Positions 7,866-15,258 are shown, counted from the first letter of the stretch. The stretch is 28,677 nucleotides of DNA from an uncultured Eubacteriales bacterium (GCA_900542615.1 UQOG01000014.1:1-28677); one strand, 5' to 3'. Translations and numbers: made by a program. The notes: generated by a model from the letters alone, not told the origin.

Positions 7866-9014
7866 ATGCCGCTCGTACCCCTTCGGCCTCTGATGGAGGC
7901 AGCCGAACAATATGGTTACGCCCAGGGGGCGTTCAACGTCAATGCCGTGGCCCAGGCCAAAGCGGTCATTGAAATGCACGAGACCTTCCGTTCCCCCGCC
8001 ATCCTGCAGGGGGCGGATCTGGCCAACGCCTTTATGGGCGGCCGGGTGGATTTTGCCAACGGCACCCTGGAGGATAAAAAGCGGGGCGCCCGGAACATCG
8101 CCAACGCGGTGCGCAAATATGGGGAACATTCCCCCATCCCGGTGGTGCTCCACCTGGACCACGGCAAGGATTTCGACAGCTGTGTAGCCGCCATCGAGGG
8201 CGGATATACCTCGGTTATGATCGACGGGTCCTCCCTGCCTTTGGAGCAGAACATCGAGCTGACCCGGGAAGTGGTGAAATACGCCCATCCCAGAGGCGTC
8301 AGCGTAGAGGGCGAGCTGGGCGTACTGGGCGGCCAGGAAGATCACGTGTTCGCGGAAAATTCCACCTACACCAATCCCTTGGACGCGGTGCGCTTCATCC
8401 AGGCCACCGGGGTGGACGCCCTGGCCATTTCCTACGGCACCATGCATGGGGCCAACAAGGGAAAGGGCGCCAAGCTGCGCCGGGAGATCCCCATCGCCAT
8501 CAAGGAGTGCATCAACCGGCTGGGCATCTTCTGCGCCCTGGTATCCCACGGCTCCTCCACGGTGCCCCAGTATATCGTAAAGGAGATCAACGACCTGGGG
8601 GGCGACATCCAGAATGCCTACGGCATCCCCATCGATCAGCTTACTGCGGCCATCCCCTGCGGCATTCGTAAGATCAACGTGGATACGGACATCCGCCTGG
8701 CGGTGACCCGGAATATGAAGGAGCTGTTCAAAAACCAGCCTGCGCTGCAAAAGAGCCCCTCCATCGGCGGGGTATACAGCCTGCTGGAGGAGAAGCGCAG
8801 CGCCTTCGATCCCCGGGTGTTCTTCCCGCCCATCATGGATACCGTTCTCACCGGCAACGTGCCGGACGGGGACGTGGCCCTGCTGATGGAACGGGTAGAA
8901 GCCGGCGTTAAGGAAGCGGTGGGCTCCCTGATCGTCCAGTTCGGATCCTATGGCCGGGCGCCCCTGGTGGAGATGAAGACCCTGGAGGACATGCAGGGGT
9001 TCTATAAGGAGTAA
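7866..9014 (+). CDS. Class II (metal-dependent) fructose-bisphosphate-type aldolase
   Basis: It cleaves a ketose 1-phosphate into dihydroxyacetone phosphate (DHAP) and an aldehyde; in glycolysis the substrate is fructose 1,6-bisphosphate. It has 382 residues, close to the CbbA-like subgroup. The signature VVLHLDHGKDF (93-103) carries Asp98 and zinc His99. VSVEGELG supplies the glutamates, GTMHGANK the second histidine (194) with a retained Lys, and VSHGSSTVP the third (228). KINVDTDIRLA (269-279) is the DHAP phosphate site and is intact. The aldehyde side, which in E. coli uses Arg331 for the distal phosphate, cannot be judged by eye. AGGAGGA in the nagA tail serves the ATG. It fits after the phosphofructokinase in the same operon. 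Confidence 0.92.
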   Translation: MPLVPLRPLMEAAEQYGYAQGAFNVNAVAQAKAVIEMHETFRSPAILQGADLANAFMGGRVDFANGTLEDKKRGARNIANAVRKYGEHSPIPVVLHLDHGKDFDSCVAAIEGGYTSVMIDGSSLPLEQNIELTREVVKYAHPRGVSVEGELGVLGGQEDHVFAENSTYTNPLDAVRFIQATGVDALAISYGTMHGANKGKGAKLRREIPIAIKECINRLGIFCALVSHGSSTVPQYIVKEINDLGGDIQNAYGIPIDQLTAAIPCGIRKINVDTDIRLAVTRNMKELFKNQPALQKSPSIGGVYSLLEEKRSAFDPRVFFPPIMDTVLTGNVPDGDVALLMERVEAGVKEAVGSLIVQFGSYGRAPLVEMKTLEDMQGFYKE

Positions 9015-9019
9015 GCCGC

Positions 9020-9856
9020 ATGAAGCATTTATATTTGAATCTTAAGCGGTTCGACGTGCCCCCGGAATTCGGGGGCGTGAACCGGATCGCCCCGGTTGCG
9101 GATTGGGGCAGGTACATCGTGGAAAACACCCAGGGCCCCCTTTCCGCCTATGACCCCAGCCAGGTGGAGTTCGTGCAGTATTTTCCCGAGGCCCATATCC
9201 TGGGAGCGGTCGGCGCCCTGGAAGCGGATAGCCGGGTACAGGTGGGTTGCCAGAGCGTATACCGGATGAACACCGCCGTGGGGGGCAACTTTGGCGCCTT
9301 TACCACCAACCGTCCCGCCTCCATTGCCAAGGCCATGGGCTGTACCTCCACCATCATCGGCCATTGCGAGGAGCGCAACGATAAAATGGGGGTGCTGGCG
9401 GAGGCGGGCGTCACGGATACCGCCGCGGTAAACCGGCTGCTGAACCAGGAGATCCGCCAGGCCATCGCCCAGGGGCTAACGGTATTGTATTGCATCGGGG
9501 AAAAAAGCGAGGAGCAGGCGGCCTGGCAGGCGGTGCTGGGGGAACAGCTCAGGATCGGCCTGGAGGGGGTGGACACCAGCAAGGTGGTGATCGCCTACGA
9601 GCCCATCTGGTCCATCGGCCCGGGCAAGACCCCCGCGGACCAGCCGTATATTACCAAGATCGCCCGGTTTGTCAAAGAGGTTACCGGCGGGTTGGATGTG
9701 GTATACGGGGGCGGTTTGAAGCAGGACAACGCCAAGATGCTTGCCTCCATTGCGGAGATCGACGGCGGCCTCATCGCCCTTACCCGATTCCAGGGGGAGA
9801 TCGGATTCTATCCGGCAGAATACCTGGAGATCATAAAAATTTATCTGGGAAAATAA
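9020..9856 (+). CDS. Triosephosphate-isomerase-family protein with altered phosphate-contact loops
   Basis: This TIM-barrel isomerase has 278 residues, somewhat longer than standard TIM (about 250). Catalytic positions are kept: Asn7 and Lys9 in LNLKR, His115 in IIGHCEER, and Glu194 in AYEPIWSIGPGKTP with a recognisable loop 6. The usual phosphate contacts are changed: YGGSV is YGGGL (229-233), and the DGxLVGGASL turn is replaced by DGGLIALTRFQGEIGF (248-263). HSERR is HCEER. It may therefore isomerise a triose with a different end group, or a tetrulose phosphate as in erythritol-type TIM homologues, rather than be the cell's glycolytic enzyme. AAGGAG lies just before the ATG, 5 bases after the aldolase stop. 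The family is secure; the substrate is uncertain. Confidence 0.85.
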   Translation: MKHLYLNLKRFDVPPEFGGVNRIAPVADWGRYIVENTQGPLSAYDPSQVEFVQYFPEAHILGAVGALEADSRVQVGCQSVYRMNTAVGGNFGAFTTNRPASIAKAMGCTSTIIGHCEERNDKMGVLAEAGVTDTAAVNRLLNQEIRQAIAQGLTVLYCIGEKSEEQAAWQAVLGEQLRIGLEGVDTSKVVIAYEPIWSIGPGKTPADQPYITKIARFVKEVTGGLDVVYGGGLKQDNAKMLASIAEIDGGLIALTRFQGEIGFYPAEYLEIIKIYLGK

Positions 9857-9866
9857 GGAGGAGCCC

Positions 9867-11327
9867 ATGAAACTGGAATTTGAATATGGCCATGGCCTTA
9901 TGCAGACCCAGGTGCCGGACAATACGGACGTGTTTATCCCCGGCACCACCGTGGCGGACCCCCCTTGCCTGCCCCAGGATTGGGATAGCCTGTATGCCGC
10001 AACCCTGGAGAGTATCCGCAACCCCATGGGTATGCCGCCCCTTCGGGAGCTGGCCGCCCCGGGGAAGACGGTGGTGTTTATCATCCCGGATATCGTAAAG
10101 GGCGGCTGCCAGCCCACCGCCCACCGAAAGGTGGCCATCCGGGCCTGCCTGGAGGAGCTATACGCGGGCGGGGTGGAGAAGAAGGACATATTGTTCATGT
10201 TCTCCAACGGCCTGCATCCCCGGGCCACCATCTCGGAAATGCAGCAGATCCTGGGCATGGAGCTGTTCAACGAGTTTTACTATACCCATCAGATCACCAG
10301 CCACGACAGCGAAGACTATGACCACATGGTGGATCTGGGGGTCACCGGCCGGGGGGATCCGGTGCTGATGAATAAATACGTGTTCGATTGCGACATCCCC
10401 ATCCTCATCGGCCACACCCAAGGCAATCCCTATGGGGGCTATTCCGGAGGCTATAAGCATTGCGCCACCGGCATTACCCACTGGCGGTCCATCGCCAGCC
10501 ATCATGTGCCGGACGTGATGCACCGGCCGGATTTCACCCCGGTTTCCGGCCATTCCCTCATGCGCACCAAGTTCGACGAGATCGGTATGCACATGGAGGA
10601 GAAGATGGGCCATCCCTTCTTCTGCTGCGACGCGGTGCTGGATACCTATTCCCGCCAGATCGCCCTGTATTCCGGCTATGCCAAGGTGATGCAGCCTGAA
10701 AGCTGGAAGATCGCCGATATCCGCACCTATGTGCCCTGGGCGGAGAAGAAGTATGATATCATGCTCTTTGGTATGCCCCAGGCCTTCCATTATGGGGACG
10801 GCATGGGCACCAACCCCATTCAGATGATGCAGGCCCTTTCCGCCCAGGTGATCCGCCATAAGCGGGTCATGAAGGACAATTGCGTGATCATCTGCTCCTC
10901 CATCTGCAACGGCTATTTCCACGATGAGCGCTGGCCCTACCTGCGGGAGCTGTATGAGCTGTTCCAGCACGATTATATGAACATTTTGCCGGATATGAAC
11001 CGCTATGGGGAGTATTATGCTACCAACCAGGAGTATATCCGCAAGTACCGCTTCTGCAATGCCTTCCATCCCTTCCATGGCTTCTCCATGATGAGCTGCG
11101 GACACATTGCGGAGATGAACACCGCGGCCATCTACATCGTGGGCGCCCAGGAGCCCGGCATCGCCCGGGGCATGGGCCTTAAAACCCGGGCCACCTTTGA
11201 GGAGGCCATCGAGGATGCCAAGCGGAAGTTTACAGGGCCCAACCCCAATATTTTGGCCCTGCCCCAGACCTTTAAGCTGGGGGCGGTGCATCTGTGCATG
11301 AAGGAAGAGGGCCGGCAAGGCGTATAA
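9867..11327 (+). CDS. LarA-like nickel-pincer-cofactor racemase/epimerase (DUF2088 family)
   Basis: LarA-family enzymes use a pyridinium-3-thioamide nickel pincer bound to a lysine and racemise or epimerise 2-hydroxy acids or sugars by hydride transfer. This 486-residue protein shows the family landmarks: SNGLHPRAT (113-121) with His117, IGHTQGNPYGG with His183, SGGYKHCATG (193-202) with the candidate cofactor lysine Lys197, and SHH at 211-213 with His213 matching the second catalytic-region histidine. The early Arg of the DxTRP motif in lactate racemase is not evident (PDIVKGG here), so the substrate is unlikely to be lactate. The cofactor-building genes larB, larC and larE are not in the window. 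AAGGAGGAG precedes the ATG by a few bases, and the next gene follows after 14 bases. Confidence 0.85.
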   Translation: MKLEFEYGHGLMQTQVPDNTDVFIPGTTVADPPCLPQDWDSLYAATLESIRNPMGMPPLRELAAPGKTVVFIIPDIVKGGCQPTAHRKVAIRACLEELYAGGVEKKDILFMFSNGLHPRATISEMQQILGMELFNEFYYTHQITSHDSEDYDHMVDLGVTGRGDPVLMNKYVFDCDIPILIGHTQGNPYGGYSGGYKHCATGITHWRSIASHHVPDVMHRPDFTPVSGHSLMRTKFDEIGMHMEEKMGHPFFCCDAVLDTYSRQIALYSGYAKVMQPESWKIADIRTYVPWAEKKYDIMLFGMPQAFHYGDGMGTNPIQMMQALSAQVIRHKRVMKDNCVIICSSICNGYFHDERWPYLRELYELFQHDYMNILPDMNRYGEYYATNQEYIRKYRFCNAFHPFHGFSMMSCGHIAEMNTAAIYIVGAQEPGIARGMGLKTRATFEEAIEDAKRKFTGPNPNILALPQTFKLGAVHLCMKEEGRQGV

Positions 11328-11341
11328 AAAGGAGACACATC

Positions 11342-12508
11342 ATGCTGAAAGGAAACATGCTTATTGCCCATGGCGGCGGCCCTACCCCGGTGATCAACAG
11401 CTCCCTGCTGGGGGCTGTGCGGGAGGCAAAACTCCATCCGGAAATCGAGACCATCTATGGCGCGCGCTTTGGCGCGGAAGGCATCCTGGCGGGGGATCTG
11501 CTGGATCTTGGTCAGGTGGACCGGGAAAACCTGGCCCTGCTGGCCAAGACCCCTGCCTCCGCCCTGGGCTCCTGCCGCCGCAAGCTGACGGATGCGGACT
11601 ATCCGGCGGTGCTGGAATGCTTCAAGCGGTTCAACATCCGTTATTTCTTCTATAACGGCGGCAACGATTCCATGGACACCTGCAATAAGATCTATCAATT
11701 GGCCACCCAAAGCGGCTATGAGCTGCGGGTGATCGGAATCCCCAAGACCATTGACAACGACCTGGCGGTGACGGACCATTGCCCTGGCTTTGGGAGCGCG
11801 GCCAAATATGCGGCTGTGTCCGCTTTGGAAATCGCCCAGGACGCCTCCGCATTGCCCATCCATGTGGTTGTGATGGAGCTGATGGGCCGCAATGCCGGCT
11901 GGATCACGGCGGCATCCGCCCTGTTTGCGGATAAGATGCCCTGCGAACATCTGGTGTACCTGCCGGAGGTGGCCTTCGATAAGACGGCCTTCCTGGCGGC
12001 GGTAAAGGAAAAATTCGCCAAGGGGAAAGGCCTGCTGGTGACCATCTCCGAGGGGATCCATTATGCGGACGGCTCCCCTGTGGCGGATTCCGGCGTGGTG
12101 GACGGCTTTGGCCACAAGGTGCCGGGCGGCGCTGCCCAAACCCTGTGCGACATGATTATGGCGGAGACCGGCCTGAAGGCCCGCTCGGAAAAGCCCGGCC
12201 TGCTGGGACGGGTCAGCGTGGCCCTTATGTCCCCGGTGGATCAGCGGGAAGCGGAGGAGGCCGGCGCGGTAGCCGTGCGCAGCGCGGTGGAAGGCAAGAC
12301 CGGCTTTATGGTGGGCTTCCAGGCGGACCGCACCCCCGCGTATACCTGCAAGACCTGTCTAATCCCCTTGGAGGACGTGGCTAATGCGGAGAAAAAATTC
12401 CCGTTGGGTTGGATCGGCCAGGATGGATGCAGCATAGACAAAGCCTTTATCGACTATTGCCTGCCCTTGCTGGGGGAATGCGACACCCGTTTCGCCGCCA
12501 TTCGTTAA
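11342..12508 (+). CDS. Phosphofructokinase of the pyrophosphate-dependent type
   Basis: It phosphorylates the C1 hydroxyl of fructose 6-phosphate (or an analogue) with phosphate from PPi or ATP. It has 388 residues from the ATG at 11342, which follows GGAG (11331-11334) by seven bases. A longer frame beginning inside the LarA gene is unlikely. N-terminal HGGGPTPVINSSLLG is the PPi-PFK form. Residues 106-110 read GGNDS instead of GGDGS of ATP enzymes, and 134-140 read PKTIDND with Lys138-type replacement of the Gly of PGTIDND; both features mark PPi use. The catalytic Asp pair in TIDND and MGRNAGW (181-187) are intact. It supplies the substrate for the class II aldolase of this operon. PPi specificity is read from motifs only. 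Confidence 0.9.
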   Translation: MLKGNMLIAHGGGPTPVINSSLLGAVREAKLHPEIETIYGARFGAEGILAGDLLDLGQVDRENLALLAKTPASALGSCRRKLTDADYPAVLECFKRFNIRYFFYNGGNDSMDTCNKIYQLATQSGYELRVIGIPKTIDNDLAVTDHCPGFGSAAKYAAVSALEIAQDASALPIHVVVMELMGRNAGWITAASALFADKMPCEHLVYLPEVAFDKTAFLAAVKEKFAKGKGLLVTISEGIHYADGSPVADSGVVDGFGHKVPGGAAQTLCDMIMAETGLKARSEKPGLLGRVSVALMSPVDQREAEEAGAVAVRSAVEGKTGFMVGFQADRTPAYTCKTCLIPLEDVANAEKKFPLGWIGQDGCSIDKAFIDYCLPLLGECDTRFAAIR

Positions 12509-12512
12509 AGCC

Positions 12513-13289
12513 GTGGATATTCTGTTTAGCTTTCTTATCTGCCTGATCGCCACAACGGCGGGCGGTATCAGCGGGGTAGGGGGCGGCGTCATCATCAAGC
12601 CGGTGATGGACGCCACCTCCGGCCTGCCGGTCGCCACCATCAGCTTCCTTTCCGGCTGCACGGTCCTGGCCATGTCCTTTACCAGCATGGTGCGCAGCCG
12701 CAGCGGCGAGATAAAGGTGGAAAAAAGACGGGGTACCCCCCTGGCGCTGGGCGCGGCGGTGGGCGGCATCCTGGGAAAGGAGCTCTTTGAGATCGTCCTC
12801 CAGTCCGGCGGAAATGCCGTGCGCATTGCCCAGCAGGTCCTGATGATCCTTTTGACCCTGGGGGTCTTGGCCTATACCCGCCTGCGCAAGCGGATCGTTA
12901 CCAAGGATGTGCGCCATCCCGCTGCCTGCGTGGGCATTGGCCTGGGATTGGGGCTGCTTTCCTCCTTCCTGGGGATCGGCGGAGGGCCGATCAATTTGGC
13001 GGTGCTGTATTATTTCTTCTCCATGGATACCAAAACAGCGGCGCTGAACTCCCTGTATATCATCCTATATTCCCAGGCGGCCAGCCTGTTGATGACCCTT
13101 CTAAGGGGCAACGTGCCGGATTTCGCCTGGCCCATGCTGATCTGCATGGCGATTGGCGGGATCACCGGCGGCCTGATCGGCTCCAGCCTAAGCCGCCGCA
13201 TGGACAACGCAGGCGTGGATAAGCTGTTTTTGTGCTTGCTGATCGCCATCACCGGCATCAGCGTATATAACCTATACGGCTGCTTTTAG
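12513..13289 (+). CDS. TSUP (TauE/SafE) family membrane exporter
   Basis: This integral membrane protein has 258 residues and about eight hydrophobic segments in two halves. Each half opens with the family's glycine-rich motif: GGISGVGGGVIIKP near the N-terminus and SSFLGIGGGPINL near residue 155. The family exports sulfite, sulfoacetate or other sulfur-containing and organic anions, and appears at the end of sulfonate and sulfoglycolytic operons. The start is a GTG 4 bases after the phosphofructokinase stop, without a clear ribosome site, so it is probably translated by coupling. It is the last gene of the run and the main hint, together with the SsuABC-like importer, that a sulfonated substrate may be handled. 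The ligand is not decided by sequence. Confidence 0.88.
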   Translation: MDILFSFLICLIATTAGGISGVGGGVIIKPVMDATSGLPVATISFLSGCTVLAMSFTSMVRSRSGEIKVEKRRGTPLALGAAVGGILGKELFEIVLQSGGNAVRIAQQVLMILLTLGVLAYTRLRKRIVTKDVRHPAACVGIGLGLGLLSSFLGIGGGPINLAVLYYFFSMDTKTAALNSLYIILYSQAASLLMTLLRGNVPDFAWPMLICMAIGGITGGLIGSSLSRRMDNAGVDKLFLCLLIAITGISVYNLYGCF

Positions 13290-13710
13290 GCCAAGGGCGA
13301 AAAGCAGCGGCCGCTTCCCCTTGAAGCTATACGCCTCTTGGCGGAACGGAGCGATAATCTTTTATGCTGGCTGCATGTGTCCTGACGCGGCGAGATCTGC
13401 CCAAGAAAGGCATTGTTCCACGGGCTTGGGTCAGGATGGATGGGGCCAGCGTTGGTTTTTGGCTTCAAAGGAGGAACATGGGACGCATTCCTTATTCCTA
13501 TCGAATATGGGAGCCGCCCGATCCAAGATACCGCTCTGCTTCTGCCGCCCCCCCGCGGGGCGCCGGGCCACCGACAAGCGTTTGTTTTTTTACATAAGCG
13601 CAGGGAGCCCGAGCCAAGAAACCGCAGCCAGCGCAGAGGATACGGCCTACGGAGAACATGGGATTCGCTGGAGGAGAGACGCCCAAGGAACGCGCCGGGA
13701 AGCAAAAGAA
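13290..13710. other. Intergenic stretch without a convincing gene
   Basis: About 420 bases lie between the TSUP gene and the tRNA terminator. One short frame (ATG at 13478, about 40 codons) has a good GGAGG in front, but its Pro/Arg-rich product resembles nothing known and it crosses a C-rich and a T-rich run. No strong terminator for the upstream operon was found. A 17-bp sequence shared with 16242-16258 lies near the left end. Confidence 0.5.
13306..13322 (+). repeat. 17-bp intergenic repeat, copy 1
   Basis: AGCGGCCGCTTCCCCTT occurs here, 16 bases after the TSUP stop, and again at 16242-16258 after the DUF2812 gene. Both copies are in GC-rich intergenic DNA directly behind a plus-strand operon. 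It contains the palindrome AGCGGCCGCT and could be part of a REP-like element or of an RNA 3' end. Confidence 0.5.
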
Positions 13711-13735
13711 AAAGCCCAGATAAAATCTGGGCTTT
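13711..13735 (-). terminator. Intrinsic terminator of the tRNA-Glu gene
   Basis: AAAGCCCAGAT (13711-13721) and ATCTGGGCTTT (13725-13735) form an 11-bp stem around AAA. On the minus strand the stem is followed by a T-rich stretch (TTTCTTTT), 27 bases beyond the 3' end of the tRNA. Confidence 0.85.
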
Positions 13736-13761
13736 GCGTGTGCCGAGCAGAAGCATCGGAT

Positions 13762-13837
13762 TGGTACCCGGTAGGGGAGTCGAACCCCTGTTCCCGCCGT
13801 GAGAGGGCGGTGTCCTAGGCCACTAGACGAACCGAGC
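13762..13837 (-). tRNA. tRNA-Glu (anticodon CTC)
   Basis: Read on the minus strand, this is a 76-base cloverleaf including an encoded CCA. Acceptor strand GCTCGGT is followed by TC, a D-arm GTC...GAC, the anticodon arm CCGCC-CTCTCAC-GGCGG with CTC at positions 34-36, and the T-arm AGGGG-TTCGACT-CCCCT. The 3' strand is ACCGGGT, discriminator A, then CCA. The arms match bacterial tRNA-Glu closely. The acceptor stem contains two wobble pairs, G1-U72 and U3-G70, which is unusual at position 1-72. Confidence 0.95.
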
Positions 13838-13859
13838 GGAGAAACACGCTACGTTCTCC

Positions 13860-13887
13860 ATTATACACGAATTCCCGCGAAAGTCAA
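13860..13887 (-). promoter_or_regulatory. Promoter of tRNA-Glu
   Basis: On the minus strand TTGACT (13887-13882) and a perfect TATAAT (13865-13860) are separated by 16 bases and lie 22 bases upstream of the tRNA 5' end. This is a strong housekeeping-type promoter, placed just after the stop of the glycosyltransferase gene. Confidence 0.85.
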
Positions 13888-13893
13888 TCTTTT

Positions 13894-15132
13894 TTATTCA
13901 TCTTTTGCATCGGATTTTGTGCGGGTCAAATACTTCTGAATCCGCGCCCGAAGCAGCTCATGGCGAGAGCGGGTTTCCACCTGGGCGCAGGCTTCGATCA
14001 GGGCCTGGTAGCGTTTAAGGGCGCGCTCCACCACCACGGACCAGGGGATGGGGATGGTGGAACGGGCGTTGGCGCCAATGGCTTGCAGGTCGTCCCGGGA
14101 TAGGGCAAGGCGGATCACCCTGGCTAAGTCCTGGCTGGTATTTTCCGCCAGGAACCCGTTTTCCCCATGGCGCACCACCTCCGCCGGGCAGCTGTCCAGG
14201 GTAACCACCGCCGGGGTTCCCAATGCGGCGGCTTCCCGCAGCACCAGGGAGGAGGTATCATAGACCGAAGGGAATACAAACAGGTCGGCCAGTTGGTATA
14301 AGCCCCGAAGCAGGCCGGCATCCAGGATATGCCCGGTAAACACCGTGCGCGCTTCCAGTCCCAGCTCCGAAGCCTTGGCCTGTATGGCAGCTTGATCCGG
14401 CCCCTGGCCGGTCATCACCAACCGAAAGCGCAACCCCTCCTGCTGCAGCTGGGCGCAGGCCTCCAGGATGTGAAGGATATTCTTTTTCCAGTTCATCTGC
14501 CCCACATAGAGCAGGATCCATTCGCCTTCCTCGGGCCCGATCAAATCCGCGGCCTGCTGACGCTCCTGGGGGGAAAGGGCGGGAAGATCGGTACCATTGT
14601 CCATGACCACGATGTCGCCCTTAAAGCCATAGGTACGCAGCACCTGGGCGGAAGGCTGACTCACGGCCCAAACCTCGTCGCAGTGGCTGTAAAACTCCAC
14701 CACCAGCTTCACCCCTAGGGACGCCAGCCGGTCATTTCCCCGGGTGACCTGGTAAAAATCGTCATAATATTTGGAGTGGAAGGTGGCCACAATGGGGGTG
14801 TCGTATTTGAGGGAAATGCGCAGGGCCTCCTGCCCGGCAAAGAAAGGGGAGTGGGCATGGACCAGGTCCGGCTTAATCCGGGACATGCGGGCGTGGTAGT
14901 GCTTATCCAGCACCGGCAGGCCCATGGAATACTGAGGCGACCCAGGTACCGGCGCGCCCCAGAAATCCACCAGCTCAAAGGGCCAACCGCCTCGGTATCC
15001 CGTATCCGCCATAGGGGCGCATACGTAGCTTTCGTGGCCCATTTGCCCCAGGGTGGCGGCATAGTTATAGACCACCCGGCCTACCCCGTCCACAATGGGC
15101 AGAAACGAATCGGAACATTGCAAAATCTTCAT
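13894..15132 (-). CDS. Glycosyltransferase family 4 (probable lipid/diacylglycerol glycosyltransferase)
   Basis: The 412-residue protein has the two-lobed GT-B fold. The N-terminal lobe begins MKILQCSDSFLPIVDGVGR, where the early FLPIVDGVGRVV loop is typical of GT4 acceptor lobes in glucosyl-diacylglycerol and mannosyltransferases, followed by DLVHAHSPF. The C-terminal nucleotide-sugar lobe has LLYVGQMNWKKNI, VMTGQGP, and the donor motif DTSSLVLREAAALGTPAV, in which the first acid of the usual E-x7-E is Asp. No signal peptide or membrane helix is seen, so it is probably a cytosolic, membrane-associated enzyme making glycolipid or a surface glycan. It is a single gene, transcribed away from the PadR pair. 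The donor and acceptor cannot be read from sequence. Confidence 0.9.
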   Translation of the reverse strand: MKILQCSDSFLPIVDGVGRVVYNYAATLGQMGHESYVCAPMADTGYRGGWPFELVDFWGAPVPGSPQYSMGLPVLDKHYHARMSRIKPDLVHAHSPFFAGQEALRISLKYDTPIVATFHSKYYDDFYQVTRGNDRLASLGVKLVVEFYSHCDEVWAVSQPSAQVLRTYGFKGDIVVMDNGTDLPALSPQERQQAADLIGPEEGEWILLYVGQMNWKKNILHILEACAQLQQEGLRFRLVMTGQGPDQAAIQAKASELGLEARTVFTGHILDAGLLRGLYQLADLFVFPSVYDTSSLVLREAAALGTPAVVTLDSCPAEVVRHGENGFLAENTSQDLARVIRLALSRDDLQAIGANARSTIPIPWSVVVERALKRYQALIEACAQVETRSRHELLRARIQKYLTRTKSDAKDE

Positions 15133-15138
15133 GCTTTT

Positions 15139-15167
15139 AATATACCATAGAGCGGAGGGGAAAACAA
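15139..15167 (-). promoter_or_regulatory. Candidate promoter of the glycosyltransferase, very close to its start codon
   Basis: On the minus strand TTGTTT (15167-15162), 17 bases, then TATATT (15144-15139). The -10 box ends only 6 bases before the ATG at 15132, so transcription would begin at or next to the start codon. No SD sequence lies in that gap, which suggests a leaderless message. Confidence 0.5.
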
Positions 15168-15198
15168 TTCCTTCGACGGGTTTTCATCCACCCCTCCC

Positions 15199-15258
15199 TT
15201 GACAAATATATCGCCACCTGATATATTATATATCGTAGCACGATATATCGTTACCTGA
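15199..15258 (+). promoter_or_regulatory. padR promoter with overlapping palindromic operators
   Basis: TTGACA (15199-15204), 17 bases, TATATT (15222-15227). Two inverted repeats overlap and follow it: AATATATC-7-GATATATT (15205-15227) covers the spacer and -10, and ATATATCG-5-CGATATAT (15228-15248) covers the start region. Two near-identical direct copies, ATATATCGCCACCTGA (15206-15221) and ATATATCGTTACCTGA (15243-15258), are 37 bases apart. PadR proteins bind such ATAT-rich palindromes, so the regulator next door probably represses itself here. Confidence 0.85.

Noticed and set aside
11294..11341. Earlier start for the phosphofructokinase inside the LarA gene
   Set aside because: GGAG at 11331-11334 serves the ATG at 11342, where the family sequence begins.
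13478..13597. Short frame with a good SD in the post-TSUP intergenic region
   Set aside because: About 40 Pro/Arg-rich codons without recognisable features; not enough to call a gene.
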